Part shown: positions 63,399-64,000 of the stretch, piece by piece
Numbering within the stretch: position 1 is the first letter of the stretch
Layout: the number at the start of each line of letters is the position of its first letter
From: Savagea serpentis
Lineage (GTDB): Bacteria > Bacillota > Bacilli > Bacillales_A > Planococcaceae
DNA: 64,000 bases
NCBI RefSeq assembly: GCF_015351395.1
Contig: NZ_JADKPV010000005.1
Span: 124,001 to 188,000, forward strand
Reading direction: 5' to 3'
Made by a program: the position numbers and the translations under genes
The notes under the pieces: model-generated
Databases searched by the model: none
Told to the model about the DNA's origin: nothing
Seen by the model: only the letters and a program-made list of their open reading frames with translations

Positions 63399-64000
63399 AA
63401 CTTTCAAAACGTTTATATTCGTACGAACGAAGAACATCTTCATTTAAAGTAACACCGATACCGGGTGCTTCAATAATATGCATTTTTCCTTCCGCTACTG
63501 TGAGAGGTTCTCTAATAATGTCTTGCTCCCAAAAATGATTAGAAGCACTAAAGTCTCCTGGCAATGTGACACCCTCTAATGAAGCGAGCGCTAAATTATG
63601 TGCTTTCGAAATTCCGAACTCAATCATTCCTCCAAGCCAAACATCGACTTCATGCTCTTTCGCAAAACGGATTACATTGGCTGACCGAGACGTCCCTCCA
63701 ACTCGTCCAGGCTTTAAAACGATGCAGTCTGCCGCATGCATCCGCACGAGACGCTTTGCATCTGCATAAGAACGAATGCTTTCATCGAGAGCGATTGGGG
63801 TTGTAAATTGCTCGGTTAAGCGTTGATGATCTAACCAATCATCTTCACGGAAAGGCTGCTCAAATAAACGGAAACCAATCGTATCAAAGCGCTCTAAAAT
63901 AACAGGTGGACAGCTTGTAAACGTGCTATTTGCATCCGCGAAAAACAATAAATCTGGATATTTTTGGACGACCTCTGTTAAAGCTTCTATATCCGATTGT
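63397..64000 (-). CDS. menC: o-Succinylbenzoate synthase (C-terminal part, cut by window edge)
   Basis: MenC belongs to the enolase superfamily and makes o-succinylbenzoate in menaquinone synthesis. The roughly 200 residues present include the metal ligands in FADANSTF, FEQPF and ALDES, and the second catalytic lysine in VLKPGRVGG. WLGGMIEFGISKAHNLALASL is typical of the NSAR/OSBS branch, so N-acylamino-acid racemase activity cannot be excluded. The N terminus and its first catalytic lysine lie outside. Similar location near pckA-metK occurs in Bacillus and Staphylococcus. Confidence 0.9.
   Translation of the reverse strand, partial: QSDIEALTEVVQKYPDLLFFADANSTFTSCPPVILERFDTIGFRLFEQPFREDDWLDHQRLTEQFTTPIALDESIRSYADAKRLVRMHAADCIVLKPGRVGGTSRSANVIRFAKEHEVDVWLGGMIEFGISKAHNLALASLEGVTLPGDFSASNHFWEQDIIREPLTVAEGKMHIIEAPGIGVTLNEDVLRSYEYKRFES

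Overview
The window is a contiguous stretch of low-GC Firmicutes chromosome from the order Bacillales. The evidence is AGGAGG-type ribosome binding sites, frequent TTG and GTG starts, EzrA, RNase J1 with the small RNA polymerase subunit RpoY, a CbpB/DarB c-di-AMP protein, an S-box riboswitch before metK, and gene order shared with Bacillus and Staphylococcus (pdhABCD next to def-rpoY-rnjA; metK divergent from pckA; nifS-thiI-sppA beside ezrA and rpsD). The usual sspA spore-protein gene is missing between thiI and sppA. A diguanylate cyclase and a YjfB-family protein argue against an ordinary Staphylococcus. I cannot name the genus. There are no rRNA or tRNA genes, phages, insertion sequences or CRISPR arrays, and the window is almost entirely core genome.

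Layout. 1-8.1 kb: sppA (cut by the window edge), thiI, cysteine desulfurase, ezrA and a GAF-GGDEF diguanylate cyclase on the minus strand; rpsD with its own strong promoter and a structured leader on the plus strand. 8.1-15.1 kb: a lipoprotein, a DUF4395 membrane protein, YitT, a LysR regulator divergent from an oligopeptide-binding lipoprotein, an inositol monophosphatase-like enzyme, and the YktA/YktB homologues. 15.1-23 kb: pdhABCD facing def, rpoY and rnjA. 23-28.1 kb: UspA protein, an NreB/NreC-like two-component system, DUF1641 protein, type II sulfide:quinone reductase and an AEC transporter. 28.1-33.2 kb: argCJBD and fabI, diverging from a compact control region with ARG-box-like and FapR-like sites. 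33.2-39.7 kb: mixed housekeeping genes (MFS, AAG glycosylase, AIM24, luciferase-like monooxygenase, UPF0178, leucyl aminopeptidase, KtrA).

39.8-44.2 kb: an XRE-cupin regulator followed by the polyamine importer potABCD. 44.3-48.5 kb: two drug-efflux-like MFS transporters, a CcpE-like LysR regulator and cbpB. 48.8-52 kb: a glycine betaine ABC importer in the order binding protein, permease, ATPase. 52-56 kb: RNA methyltransferase, CDF metal exporter, membrane-anchored nuclease and a serine-less alpha/beta hydrolase. 56-64 kb: gamma-carbonic anhydrase, metK under a SAM-I riboswitch, pckA with tandem CcpN-like boxes, a YtmA-like hydrolase, a YtkD-like Nudix enzyme, YjfB, yidD, zinc-binding lipoprotein znuA with a Zur box, and menC (cut by the window edge).

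How the parts fit. The window joins central carbon control (pdh, pckA, a CcpE-like regulator), sulfur and redox handling (thiI/cysteine desulfurase, SQR, an Fe-S-type kinase), osmotic and second-messenger systems (KtrA, CbpB, glycine betaine uptake, c-di-GMP synthesis) and metal homeostasis. I see no obviously novel multi-gene system. The most interesting unexplained signals are regulatory: a three-copy TGTACTA motif between pdhA and def, a hairpin lying between the only ribosome binding site and the start of the betaine permease, an operator-like array before the polyamine operon, and an NreB-like kinase lacking one of four cluster cysteines.
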